In this document: piece by piece, positions 6,647 through 13,674 of the stretch
How the letters are laid out: each line of letters opens with the position of its first letter
Numbering within the stretch: the stretch's first letter is position 1
Assembly (NCBI GenBank): GCA_937892135.1
Contig: CALAUK010000195.1
Span: forward strand, 1 to 16,172
DNA from: an uncultured Clostridia bacterium
Lineage (GTDB): Bacteria; Bacillota; Clostridia; UBA1381; UMGS1253
Length of the DNA stretch: 16,172 nucleotides
Direction: 5' to 3'
Position numbers and translations under genes: made by a program
Notes under the pieces: generated by a model
Seen by the model: only the letters and a program-made list of their open reading frames with translations
The model's database searches: none
What the model was told of the DNA's origin: nothing

Positions 6647-7729
6647 ATGAAAAAAGTTTTAGTAGACCTTGGTGAAAAAAGCTATAATATATATATTGAA
6701 AAGGATTTTAAGGCGTTAGAGGATTTAATTGAAAAAAGTGATAAAAAAGCCTTAATTATAACCGACACTAATGTTTCGCCTCTTTATTTAAGAGAGGTTA
6801 AAGAGATTTTGGAAGATAAGTTTTCTTTTGTTTCAACCTTTGAGTTTGAGGCGGGAGAGAAGAGTAAAAATATTGATATTTTACAGGGAATGTACCGGGC
6901 TGCCATAAAAGCAGGTCTTGACCGCAAAAGCTGCGTTGTAGCCTTGGGCGGTGGAGTAACAGGCGATATGGCAGGGCTTTTGGCAGCAACATTTATGCGG
7001 GGCATCGGCTTTATTCAGATACCTACAACTCTTCTTTCTATGGTAGACAGCAGTGTAGGCGGAAAAGTTGGAATAGATTTTCTCGGCGTTAAAAACATAA
7101 TAGGCGCTTTTAAACAGCCCGATTTGGTTTATGTTAATACGGGGGCACTTCGTACCCTTCCCGAAAGAGAGTTTAAGGCAGGAATGGGAGAGGTTATAAA
7201 ATACGCCGCAATAAGTGATTATTCTTTTCTTTCATTCCTTACAGAAAACCAAAAGAAAATAACAAGCCTTTCTTACGATGAGCTTTCTTCTTTAATTGAA
7301 ATATGCCTTAAAATCAAAGCAGATGTTGTTTCAAAGGACGAAAAGGAAAATTCATATCGTATGATTTTAAATTTCGGGCATACTATCGGTCACGGAATAG
7401 AGAGCGCAAAAAACTTTTCTCTTCTTCACGGAGAATGTGTTTCGCTTGGTATGGTGTGCGCCTTTGAAATAGCGCACGAAAGAGGCTATGTAACAGAAGA
7501 ATATAAGAAAAAGTTTTTATCTTCTCTTTCTTCTTATGGGCTTTTAATGTCAGTTTCAGATATTGATGCAAATGAGGTTTTAGCCTATGTTAAAAACGAT
7601 AAAAAGAAAACTGGCGATTTTATAAACTTCATTCTTCCGACTGCTGAGGGTGAGGTTCGCATATTAAAAGATGTTACAAACGAAGAAATGGAAAACGCAA
7701 TAAATAAGATTATCGGGGAGCAGAATTAA
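6647..7729 (+). CDS. aroB: 3-dehydroquinate synthase
   Basis: Second enzyme of the shikimate pathway: NAD- and divalent-metal-dependent conversion of DAHP to 3-dehydroquinate in the cytoplasm, toward aromatic amino acids. The 360-residue length is standard. The NAD-binding region carries GGGVTGDMAG (residues 101-110), followed by IPTTLLSMVDSSVGGKVGID (125-144). The metal ligands are visible as E182 in MGEVIKYA, H245 in NFGHTIGH and H261 in LLHGE. The start at 6647 follows AAGGAG. The stop TAA overlaps the lspA start as TAATG. No other aro gene lies in the window, so the gene stands apart from the rest of the pathway. Its place between divIVA and lspA, where many Firmicutes carry ileS, is unusual. 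Confidence 0.97.
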   Translation: MKKVLVDLGEKSYNIYIEKDFKALEDLIEKSDKKALIITDTNVSPLYLREVKEILEDKFSFVSTFEFEAGEKSKNIDILQGMYRAAIKAGLDRKSCVVALGGGVTGDMAGLLAATFMRGIGFIQIPTTLLSMVDSSVGGKVGIDFLGVKNIIGAFKQPDLVYVNTGALRTLPEREFKAGMGEVIKYAAISDYSFLSFLTENQKKITSLSYDELSSLIEICLKIKADVVSKDEKENSYRMILNFGHTIGHGIESAKNFSLLHGECVSLGMVCAFEIAHERGYVTEEYKKKFLSSLSSYGLLMSVSDIDANEVLAYVKNDKKKTGDFINFILPTAEGEVRILKDVTNEEMENAINKIIGEQN

Positions 7730-8214
7730 TGAAAAAAAGTGCATTTTGGACAGGTTTAGCCGTTTTGATGGTAGCGCTTGACCAGATAACAAAGGTTTTG
7801 GCGAGCGCATTTTTAAAAGGAAACGGAACAAAAACCATAATACCATACTTAATTGATTTTTACTACACAACAAATGACGGGGCGGCATTTTCTTCATTTT
7901 CGGGGCAGAGAGTTTTGTTAATAGCCTTGCCGGTTGTTATGATAATAGCGCTTTTAATAGCCTTGTATAAGTTTAATAAAAAAGGCATTTTGTTTACTTT
8001 GTCAATAATTATGATTGTATCGGGCGGAATAGGAAATCTTATAGACCGCTGTATTTTCGGCTATGTTGTAGACTTTATAAGCTTTTCTTTTATGAATTTT
8101 CCGATTTTTAATGTGGCAGACATTTTTGTCACTGTCGGTGCGGCGTTGTTTATAGTGTATATTATATTTTTTGACGATAATAAAAAAAGCGATGTGAGTG
8201 ATAAAGATGAGTGA
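7729..8214 (+). CDS. lspA: Lipoprotein signal peptidase (signal peptidase II)
   Basis: Membrane aspartyl protease that removes the signal peptide of prolipoproteins after diacylglyceryl modification. The 161-residue protein has four predicted membrane helices (about 8-26, 62-80, 86-104, 130-148). The catalytic pair is D106 in GGIGNLIDR and D131 in FNVADIF; DQITK (18-22) and TNDGAAFS (48-55) are further family motifs. The start overlaps the aroB stop by one base and uses GGGGAG at 7715-7720. The last eight bases overlap the start of the RluD-type gene. The lspA-rluD pairing is common in bacteria and supports both calls. Confidence 0.97.
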   Translation: MKKSAFWTGLAVLMVALDQITKVLASAFLKGNGTKTIIPYLIDFYYTTNDGAAFSSFSGQRVLLIALPVVMIIALLIALYKFNKKGILFTLSIIMIVSGGIGNLIDRCIFGYVVDFISFSFMNFPIFNVADIFVTVGAALFIVYIIFFDDNKKSDVSDKDE

Positions 8215-9133
8215 TGTTTTTTATCTTACCGTAACTGAAGATTTAGCGGGAGAAAGGCTCGATTTGTACCTTTCAAAAGAGGTTTCAGAGATTTCCCGTT
8301 CAAGAGCGGCAAGTTTAATTGAAGACGGCTTTGTTAAACTAAAAAACGGCAAGGCAGATAAAAAATATAAAGTAAAAGCGGGAGAGGAGATTGAGCTTAC
8401 TCTTCCCGAGCCTGAACCCTTAGAGGTTGTAAGCGAGGATATAAAGCTTGATATCGTATATGAAGACGATTATCTTTTAGTTATAAATAAAGAGCAGGGA
8501 ATGGTTGTTCACCCTGCGGTAGGTAACTTTTCGGGAACGCTCGTAAATGCCCTTATGCATCACTGCGCCGACACCCTTTCTGGTATTAACGGCGTTTTAA
8601 GGCCCGGAATAGTTCACAGAATAGATAAAGACACCTCGGGGCTTATAATAGTTGCAAAAAACGATGAGGCGCATAAGTTTTTATCAGAGCAGCTTAAGGA
8701 CAGAAGCCTTTCAAGAGTGTACTGGGCGCTTTTAAACGGCAACTTAAAAGAAGATACGGGAAGAATTAATCAGCCCATAGGAAGAAGCGATAAGGACAGA
8801 AAGAAAATGTGTGTCACAAAGAAAAACTCGCGTGATGCGCAAACAGACTTTACAGTGCTTGAAAGGTATGGAAGATACACTTTAACCGAGTGCCGCTTAA
8901 AAACGGGCAGAACACACCAGATAAGAGTTCATATGGCACATATCGGACACAGCGTGGTAGGCGATAAGACCTACGGAATAAAAAAAGAAGCCTTTAAGCT
9001 ACAAGGTCAGCTTCTTCACGCAAAAAAGATTAAATTTATTCATCCCAAAACAAGAGAGGAAATGGAATTTGAAGTTCCGTTGCCCGACTACTTTGAAGAG
9101 GTTTTAACTAAATTAAGAAAAGCAGAGAATTAA
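8207..9133 (+). CDS. rluD: Pseudouridine synthase, RluD/RluA family
   Basis: Isomerises uridines to pseudouridine in structured RNA; RluD of E. coli modifies helix 69 of 23S rRNA, but RluA-family paralogues differ in target, so the exact sites are inferred. The 308-residue protein has an N-terminal S4 domain (about 14-65, GERLDLYLSKEV through KAGEEIEL) and the catalytic domain with D140 in VHRIDKDTSGLIIVAKND. Other motifs are VINKEQGMVVHPA (92-104) and the TGRTHQIRVHMAHIGH segment. I choose ATG 8207; a GTG at 8198 would add three residues. It overlaps lspA by eight bases, with only a weak Shine-Dalgarno (GTGAG near 8194), so coupling to lspA is likely. Its stop codon lies within the terminator palindrome. 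Confidence 0.94.
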   Translation: MSDVFYLTVTEDLAGERLDLYLSKEVSEISRSRAASLIEDGFVKLKNGKADKKYKVKAGEEIELTLPEPEPLEVVSEDIKLDIVYEDDYLLVINKEQGMVVHPAVGNFSGTLVNALMHHCADTLSGINGVLRPGIVHRIDKDTSGLIIVAKNDEAHKFLSEQLKDRSLSRVYWALLNGNLKEDTGRINQPIGRSDKDRKKMCVTKKNSRDAQTDFTVLERYGRYTLTECRLKTGRTHQIRVHMAHIGHSVVGDKTYGIKKEAFKLQGQLLHAKKIKFIHPKTREEMEFEVPLPDYFEEVLTKLRKAEN

Positions 9134-9146
9134 TTCTCTGCTTTTT
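9119..9146. terminator. Bidirectional intrinsic terminator between convergent rluD and the DUF4364 gene
   Basis: AAAGCAGAGAATT (9119-9131) is followed directly by its inverted copy AATTCTCTGCTTT, continuing to TTTTT. This is a near-perfect palindrome of about 26 bases flanked by A and T runs on the two sides. The rluD stop codon TAA (9131-9133) lies at its centre. The T run at 9142-9146 serves the plus strand, and the A run before 9121 gives a shorter T run on the minus strand. The minus-strand stop codon of the next gene is at 9146-9148, so one structure can end both transcripts. Confidence 0.9.
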
Positions 9147-9679
9147 CATTTCATAAGAATTTTTAAAATTATATCATAAAGCTCTGCGGCATTTTCCTTA
9201 AAGTTTCTGCACATTCTTTTTGCCGTATCCTCTTCTCCTGCATAAAGCTTTAAGTCAAGTAGCTTAATATCGCCGTCCTGCAGGGAGCACTCGGCGTTAA
9301 AAGTGTCATAGCTTATGGGAACGGGATTGGCAACAAGCCTTTTTTTCTCGTCAGTTTCCTTAAAAAGCGCCAAAATGCTTTCGTCTATGTAGTTTCTAAC
9401 TTCTAATGGGATAATATTATAAAAATGATTTGCGCAAACCTTTCCCTCATCTGTAAGCGAGAAATAAACGCTTCCGTCTTCTTCTGTAATAGAGAAAACC
9501 TCGTCTGCCTCGCAAAGAAAATCCATAGCCTTGTGAATATCAAAAAAGTCTATCTTTGCGCTTCCTAAGATAACGTGAGTAAGCTCAGAGACAGTAACGG
9601 GCCTTTCTGCTTTTTTCATAGTGTATAAAATAATAAGCTTTATTTCAAGCGAATCTTCGATTTTATAAAAATGCTTCAT
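9146..9679 (-). CDS. DUF4364-family protein with winged-helix-like N terminus
   Basis: A 177-residue cytoplasmic protein. Residues about 8-85 have the pattern of a winged helix: a helix (SLEIKLIILYTMKKA), a second helix pair (TVSELTHVILGSAKIDFFDIHKAM, cited as 29-52), and a beta wing (VFSITEEDGSVYFSLTDEG, 61-79). The rest is mixed alpha/beta ending in a helix. It matches the DUF4364 family (PF14277), found mainly in Clostridia, for which DNA binding is predicted but no function is established to my knowledge. I choose the start at 9679 because AAGGAGA lies just upstream on the minus strand (about 9685-9692). A longer frame to 9733 would pass through its own promoter. It is divergent from rnhB and converges with rluD. 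Confidence 0.82.
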   Translation of the reverse strand: MKHFYKIEDSLEIKLIILYTMKKAERPVTVSELTHVILGSAKIDFFDIHKAMDFLCEADEVFSITEEDGSVYFSLTDEGKVCANHFYNIIPLEVRNYIDESILALFKETDEKKRLVANPVPISYDTFNAECSLQDGDIKLLDLKLYAGEEDTAKRMCRNFKENAAELYDIILKILMK

Positions 9680-9700
9680 GGTATCTTCTCCTTTTTTTAT

Positions 9701-9709
9701 AGTATAACA
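9701..9709 (-). promoter_or_regulatory. Extended -10 promoter for the DUF4364 gene
   Basis: On the minus strand the sequence reads TGTTATACT, that is TG-N-TATACT, an extended -10 element of the housekeeping sigma factor, with TATACT at plus positions 9706-9701. It lies about 22 bases upstream of the chosen start codon, with the ribosome binding site between. No good -35 hexamer is seen at 17 bases, which is tolerated by extended -10 promoters. Confidence 0.6.
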
Positions 9710-9747
9710 CAAAAATATAAAAAAGTGTAGCAAATTTTAAAAAAATA

Positions 9748-9756
9748 TGATAAAAT
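9748..9756 (+). promoter_or_regulatory. Extended -10 promoter for rnhB-yraN (tentative)
   Basis: TGATAAAAT is TG-N-TAAAAT. The -35 position 17 bases upstream (9728-9733, TAGCAA) matches the consensus at only three of six bases. Transcription would begin near 9763, right at the GGAGGGG ribosome binding site, giving a very short leader of about 11 bases before ATG 9774. That makes this a weaker call than the opposite-facing promoter. Confidence 0.4.
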
Positions 9757-9773
9757 ATTTCTGGAGGGGTATT

Positions 9774-10391
9774 ATGGACAAAACAGATATGTATAAAATA
9801 GAAAAAGAGCTTTTTTCAAAAGGCTATCGCCTTATTGCAGGAGTAGACGAGGCAGGCAGAGGTCCTCTTGCGGGAGATGTTTATGCGGCGGCTGTTATAT
9901 TAGACCCTGATGATGTTATAGAGGGGCTTAATGACTCAAAAAAGCTTACTGAAAAGAAAAGAGAAGAGCTTTATGAAGAAATAACAAAAAGGGCGCTTTC
10001 TTATGCAATCTGCCCCGTTTCAGCCGAGGTTATAGACGAGGTTAATATTTTAAATGCAACCTTTATGGCGATGAACGGAGCGGTGGATAATTTGTCGGTT
10101 AAGCCCGATTTTGTTTTGATAGACGGAAACCGAATTAAAGATATGAAAACAGAACACGAAACAGTTGTTAAGGGAGACGCTAAAAGCGCATCAATTGCGG
10201 CAGCGTCAATTTTAGCCAAGGTCGCAAGGGACAGGTATATGACAAAGATGGCGGAAGAATACCCCGAGTACAACTTTTCAAAGCACAAGGCTTATGGAAC
10301 AAAAGAGCACCTTGAGCTTATAAAAAAATACGGTCCGTCGCCTATTCACAGAAAGAGCTTTAAGGGAGTACGTGAGTATGTTAAAGACTAA
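9774..10391 (+). CDS. rnhB: Ribonuclease HII
   Basis: Endonuclease that cuts the RNA strand of RNA-DNA hybrids and removes single ribonucleotides from DNA, in the cytoplasm and often with the replication machinery. The protein is 205 residues, normal for RNase HII. The DEDD metal-binding set is visible as D25 and E26 in AGVDEAGRGPLAGDV, D117 in FVLIDGN and D135 in VVKGDAKSASIAAASILAK. LNDSKKLTEKKREEL (52-66) is the other hallmark. I start at ATG 9774, which has a strong GGAGGGG at 9763-9769. An upstream in-frame ATG at 9747 lies in the promoter region without a ribosome binding site. The last 14 bases overlap yraN, the usual partner in many bacteria. Confidence 0.96.
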   Translation: MDKTDMYKIEKELFSKGYRLIAGVDEAGRGPLAGDVYAAAVILDPDDVIEGLNDSKKLTEKKREELYEEITKRALSYAICPVSAEVIDEVNILNATFMAMNGAVDNLSVKPDFVLIDGNRIKDMKTEHETVVKGDAKSASIAAASILAKVARDRYMTKMAEEYPEYNFSKHKAYGTKEHLELIKKYGPSPIHRKSFKGVREYVKD

Positions 10392-10740
10392 AGACATTGG
10401 AGATTTTGGCGAAAATGCCGCAAGAGAGTATATGATAAAAAACGGCTATGAAATAGTTTTATCTAACTACTCTTCCAAAGCGGGCGAAATTGATATAATA
10501 GCCAAAAAAGATGAGTACATAGTTTTTGTTGAGGTTAAGGCAAGAAAAACGAGCATTTTCGGCGAGCCGTGCGAATTTGTGGACACAAAAAAACAGCAGA
10601 GAATTATAAAAACCGCATATAAATACTTAGAGGAAAACAGCCTTGACAGCCCAATAAGGTTTGATGTCTGCGAGATTATTCACGAAAATGCAGACAAGAT
10701 AAAAAGCATTAACTACATAGAGGGAGCTTTTGAATTATAA
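10378..10740 (+). CDS. yraN: YraN (UPF0102) endonuclease-like protein
   Basis: A 120-residue protein of the YraN family with a predicted PD-(D/E)XK nuclease fold; its substrate is not established, though its constant link to rnhB suggests a DNA or RNA metabolism role. The core motif GEIDIIAKKDEYIVFVEVKARK (about residues 36-57) supplies the Asp, Glu-x-Lys triad. The N-terminal GDFGENAAREYM is also typical. I choose ATG 10378, since AAGGGAG at 10362-10368 gives proper spacing. A GTG at 10372 would sit too close to that site. The start overlaps the rnhB end by 14 bases. Confidence 0.93.
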   Translation: MLKTKDIGDFGENAAREYMIKNGYEIVLSNYSSKAGEIDIIAKKDEYIVFVEVKARKTSIFGEPCEFVDTKKQQRIIKTAYKYLEENSLDSPIRFDVCEIIHENADKIKSINYIEGAFEL

Positions 10741-10836
10741 AAAAAGATGGTATAAAGCTTAGTTAAAAAAATTATGGGCGAAAATTTGTATGAATTTTTA
10801 CTGCGTGAGCTTTAATAAAATAAACGGGGGAGAAAA
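10741..10836. other. Intergenic region yraN / secreted-protein gene
   Basis: Ninety-six AT-rich bases. No terminator hairpin with a T tract is apparent. TTGTAT at 10786-10791 followed by TTTAAT at 10811-10816 has a 19-base spacer and is too weak for a promoter call. The GGGGGAG ribosome binding site of the next gene lies at 10826-10832. The downstream gene may be read from the rnhB promoter or from an unseen one. Confidence 0.4.
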
Positions 10837-11658
10837 ATGAAAAAGAAACTATTATTGTGCATTTTGGCGCTTTCTTTGTGCTTTTCGTACGTTACGGCAC
10901 AGGCGCGTGAAAGCCTTATAAAAAGCATTTCGGCTGGAATTAATAAATGTATTTCGGGCATAACGGAGGCTAAAAACAACAAGATAAGAAACGTTGAGGA
11001 CATAGTTTGTGTTGCGGAAGTAAGACGCGGAACATACGAGGAAAGAGATGTTTATTTAATATACTACTTTCATAATGGCGTAAAAGGAATTTCTCCTCTT
11101 ATAGCAGAAGAAGATGTGGGAGTAGGCGGCTTAAAGCAGAGCATTTTATCAGTAGAGTGCGGTGATATGATTATTGCAGACACGCAGTTTGGCAAAACGG
11201 TAAGGTCGGTAAGAGTTATCGCATCTTTAAACAACATAACAAGATTAACTCCCTTTAAAGACCAGCTTTCGCCTCATGCGCCTGTCGCGTGGTATCACTA
11301 CGGCGAGAAGAAAAATGCCAAAAATGAAGTTTATTTAGGCTATATATTAGATACGGATTATGAAGACGGAAAAGTAAAAATAACTATGACAGACGAAACT
11401 GGAAGCCTTGATAATACAGAGGTTTTCTACATAGACGAAAGCACAAATGTAACTAACTATTCAGCCTATAAAAATGATGAATACGCAAGGTTTAGTAAAT
11501 CTGATATATACTCCATCGAAAAGAGCACCTATCCTGAAATTGACGGAAACGTTGATTTTTCGCACATTGACTATGAAGAAAGCGATATGAAAATTGCCTT
11601 TGTATATATAAATCGCTCGAAGATTAAAGAAATTGTGCTGATAAATTATTCAAAGTGA
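10837..11658 (+). CDS. Secreted protein of unknown function
   Basis: A 273-residue protein that I do not recognise. The N terminus is a clear signal peptide: KKK, a hydrophobic core (LLLCILALSLCFSYV), and a likely cleavage after AQA at residues 21-23. There is no good lipobox, and no later membrane segment or wall-anchor motif. The mature part looks mostly beta. Two regions look loosely alike: about 51-132 (VCVAEVRRGTYEERDVYLIYY, CGDMIIADTQFGKTVRSVRVI) and about 165-272 (VYLGYILDTDYEDGKVKITM, KSDIYSIE, then the C-terminal strand IKEIVLINYSK). This hints at a repeated small beta domain. The start has GGGGGAG at 10826-10832. Some clostridial S-layer-associated proteins have similar repeated beta modules, but that likeness is only an impression. 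No neighbour suggests a partner. Confidence 0.8.
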   Translation: MKKKLLLCILALSLCFSYVTAQARESLIKSISAGINKCISGITEAKNNKIRNVEDIVCVAEVRRGTYEERDVYLIYYFHNGVKGISPLIAEEDVGVGGLKQSILSVECGDMIIADTQFGKTVRSVRVIASLNNITRLTPFKDQLSPHAPVAWYHYGEKKNAKNEVYLGYILDTDYEDGKVKITMTDETGSLDNTEVFYIDESTNVTNYSAYKNDEYARFSKSDIYSIEKSTYPEIDGNVDFSHIDYEESDMKIAFVYINRSKIKEIVLINYSK

Positions 11659-11720
11659 CATAAAAAAATTCAGTAAATGGAAATTTAACTTAATTTTTTT
11701 AAAAAAACCATTATATATTC

Positions 11721-11749
11721 TTGAAAAAATTAATCACTTATGATAAAAT
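11721..11749 (+). promoter_or_regulatory. Sigma-A promoter of the aminotransferase gene
   Basis: TTGAAA (11721-11726), a 17-base spacer and TAAAAT (11744-11749), with the extended-element TG at 11741-11742. Both hexamers and the spacing are close to the housekeeping consensus. The predicted start is near 11756, which leaves a leader of about 34 bases containing the GAGAGGAT ribosome binding site at 11774-11781. The preceding 60 bases (11659-11720) are A/T runs with no clear terminator. Confidence 0.8.
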
Positions 11750-11789
11750 GATACAAGTGAAATTAAAATGTTTGAGAGGATATATAAAA

Positions 11790-12986
11790 ATGAGTCAGAT
11801 TTCAGTTAAAGCATCAAGTATAACACCATCGTCAACTCTTGCGATTTCCGCAAAGGCAAAGGAAATGAAATTGGGCGGGCTTGACGTTGTTAGCTTCGGA
11901 GCGGGCGAGCCCGATTTTGACACTCCTGAGCATATAAAACAGGCCGCAATTCAGGCTATTTTAGGCGGCGAAACAAAATATACTCCCGCATCGGGAACAA
12001 TGGATTTAAAAAAGGCAGTTGTAAGGAAATTCGAAAGAGAAAACGGCCTTTCGTATGCGCCTGAAAACATCGTTGTTTCAAATGGTGCAAAGCATTCTTT
12101 AGTTAATGCTTTTATGGCAATTTTAAACCCCGGTGACGAGGTAATAATTCCTGCACCTTTCTGGGTAAGCTATCCCGAGATGGTTAAAATTGCAGACGGA
12201 AAACCCGTTATCGTTAACACAACTGAGGAAAACGGCTTTAAGCTTACAAAAGATGAGCTTTTAGCGGCAATAACAGATAAAACAAAGGCTTTTGTTTTAA
12301 ACTCACCATCAAATCCTACGGGTATGGTGTATACTAAAGAGGAGCTTGAAGAAATTAAAGAAATTGCAGTTAAAAATAATATATATGTTATATCAGACGA
12401 GATTTATGAGCATCTTATCTACGACGGAGAGCACATAAGCATAGCGTCCTTGGGTGAAGACATTAAAGATTTAACCATAATCGTAAACGGCGTTTCAAAA
12501 ACTTACGCTATGACGGGCTGGAGAATTGGCTATACTGCATCAAATGCGGCACTTGCAAAGGTAATGTCAAACATTCAGTCTCATGCAACTTCAAACCCGA
12601 ATTCCATCGCTCAGGCGGCATCTGTTGCAGCACTTGACGGGCCAACAGATGAAATCGCTAAAATGAAAAAGGCGTTTTCTGAAAGACGAGACTATATGGT
12701 TAAAAGAATTAACGAAATGAATGGCGTTTCTGCTCTTTTGCCCGAGGGTGCTTTCTATGTGATGATGAACATTTCATCTCTTTTCGGAAAAACAATTTCG
12801 GGGGTTAAAATTAACTCATCAGACGATTTTGCTTTTGCATTTTTAGAGGGCGAAAAGGTTGCAGTAGTTCCCGGCTCAGGCTTCGGGGCAGACGAGTATG
12901 TCCGCTGGTCTTATGCAACAAGCATGGAAAACATCAAAAAAGGCTTAGACAGACTTGAAAAATGTCTTTCGGAGATAAACCAGTAA
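11790..12986 (+). CDS. aspB: Class I pyridoxal phosphate aminotransferase, probable aspartate aminotransferase (subgroup Ib)
   Basis: Transfers amino groups between aspartate or related amino acids and 2-oxoglutarate in the cytoplasm. The 398-residue protein carries SFGAGEPDFDTPEHI (35-49), TKYTPASGT (62-70), NSPSNPTG (171-178, including the conserved Asn175), SDEIYEHLIYDG (202-213), and the PLP lysine K237 in VSKTYAMTGWRIGY. The C-terminal substrate-carboxylate arginine is probably in YVRWSYATSMENI. These are subgroup Ib features; some Ib enzymes also accept prephenate, which cannot be excluded. I start at ATG 11790 with GAGAGGAT upstream. An in-frame ATG at 11721 lies on the -35 element of the gene's own promoter and is rejected. 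A strong terminator follows the stop, so this looks like a single-gene unit. Confidence 0.94.
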   Translation: MSQISVKASSITPSSTLAISAKAKEMKLGGLDVVSFGAGEPDFDTPEHIKQAAIQAILGGETKYTPASGTMDLKKAVVRKFERENGLSYAPENIVVSNGAKHSLVNAFMAILNPGDEVIIPAPFWVSYPEMVKIADGKPVIVNTTEENGFKLTKDELLAAITDKTKAFVLNSPSNPTGMVYTKEELEEIKEIAVKNNIYVISDEIYEHLIYDGEHISIASLGEDIKDLTIIVNGVSKTYAMTGWRIGYTASNAALAKVMSNIQSHATSNPNSIAQAASVAALDGPTDEIAKMKKAFSERRDYMVKRINEMNGVSALLPEGAFYVMMNISSLFGKTISGVKINSSDDFAFAFLEGEKVAVVPGSGFGADEYVRWSYATSMENIKKGLDRLEKCLSEINQ

Positions 12987-12989
12987 GAT

Positions 12990-13022
12990 AAGGTCGCATC
13001 GTTTGATGCGACCTTTATTTAT
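12990..13022 (+). terminator. Strong intrinsic terminator after the aminotransferase gene
   Basis: AAGGTCGCATC (12990-13000) pairs perfectly with GATGCGACCTT (13005-13015) around the loop GTTT, and is followed by TTTATTTATA. It is an 11-base-pair GC-containing stem with a T-rich tail, three bases after the stop codon. Confidence 0.93.
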
Positions 13023-13043
13023 AAAAAAGAAAGGAAAATGATT

Positions 13044-13664
13044 ATGAAAGTAATTTTGGTTAACGGAAGTCCTAAGAAAAACGGATGCACAAATGAGGCG
13101 CTCTCAATTGTAGCAAAAGCTTTAAACGAAAACGGCGTTGAAACCGAAATGTTCTACATAGGAAAAGAAGAAATAAACGGGTGTTTGGCTTGCGGCGGCT
13201 GCAATAAGACAGGCGCTTGCGTTCAGGGAAGCAAAGTAGCAGAATTTTTAAGCCTCGCTAAAGAAGCAGACGGCTTTGTTTTCGGCTCTCCTGTTCACTA
13301 TGCGGCGGCCTCGGGAATTTTAACCTCGTTTATGGACAGAGCATTCTTCTCGGGAAGTTCGTATTTAAGATACAAGCCCGCAGCGGCAATAGTAAGCGCA
13401 AGGCGCGCGGGAACAACTGCTGCACTTGAACAGATAACAAAGTATTTTTCAATTTCCAATATGCCGATTGTTTCTTCTAACTACTGGAATATGGTGCACG
13501 GAGCTTGCGCAGAAGACGTTTTAAAAGACGAAGAGGGAGTTCAGATAATGAGAACTTTAGGTAATAATATGGCGTGGCTTTTAAAGTGTATCAAGCTTGG
13601 TAAAGAAAACGGCATATCTCACCCTGCGCCCGAAGATAAGATTAAAACAAACTTTATAAGATAA
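13044..13664 (+). CDS. NADPH-dependent FMN reductase-like flavoprotein with four-cysteine motif (flavodoxin fold)
   Basis: A 206-residue cytoplasmic flavoprotein. The N-terminal MKVILVNGSPKKNGCTNEAL forms the phosphate-binding loop for FMN (residues 7-17), and GFVFGSPVHYAAASGILTSFMDR (77-99) is the second flavin-contact region. Residues 47-59 hold a C-x2-C-x2-C-x5-C cluster (CLACGGCNKTGAC). It resembles the iron-sulfur flavoprotein motif and could hold a [4Fe-4S] centre, although similar cysteines occur in members not shown to carry one. The likely role is electron transfer or reduction of quinones, azo or nitro compounds; the substrate is unknown. I prefer ATG 13044, since AAAGGA at 13030-13035 gives usable spacing. 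ATG 13038 would be very close. It lies directly after a strong terminator with no evident promoter. Confidence 0.9.
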   Translation: MKVILVNGSPKKNGCTNEALSIVAKALNENGVETEMFYIGKEEINGCLACGGCNKTGACVQGSKVAEFLSLAKEADGFVFGSPVHYAAASGILTSFMDRAFFSGSSYLRYKPAAAIVSARRAGTTAALEQITKYFSISNMPIVSSNYWNMVHGACAEDVLKDEEGVQIMRTLGNNMAWLLKCIKLGKENGISHPAPEDKIKTNFIR

Positions 13665-13674
13665 TTAACCAAAA

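Noticed and set aside
9707..9728. ACAC-N14-GTGT inverted repeat between the divergent promoters, as an operator
   Set aside because: Only four matching bases per arm in an AT-rich region; expected by chance. Phylogenetic footprinting would be needed.
11680..11716. Terminator after the secreted-protein gene (A and T runs at 11692-11708)
   Set aside because: The T and A runs can pair but the stem has no GC content and no following T tract, so it is not a credible intrinsic terminator.
11721..11789. Longer start for the aminotransferase at 11721
   Set aside because: The codon falls on the -35 element of the gene's own promoter, so it could not be transcribed from it. ATG 11790 has a ribosome binding site and gives the normal family N terminus.
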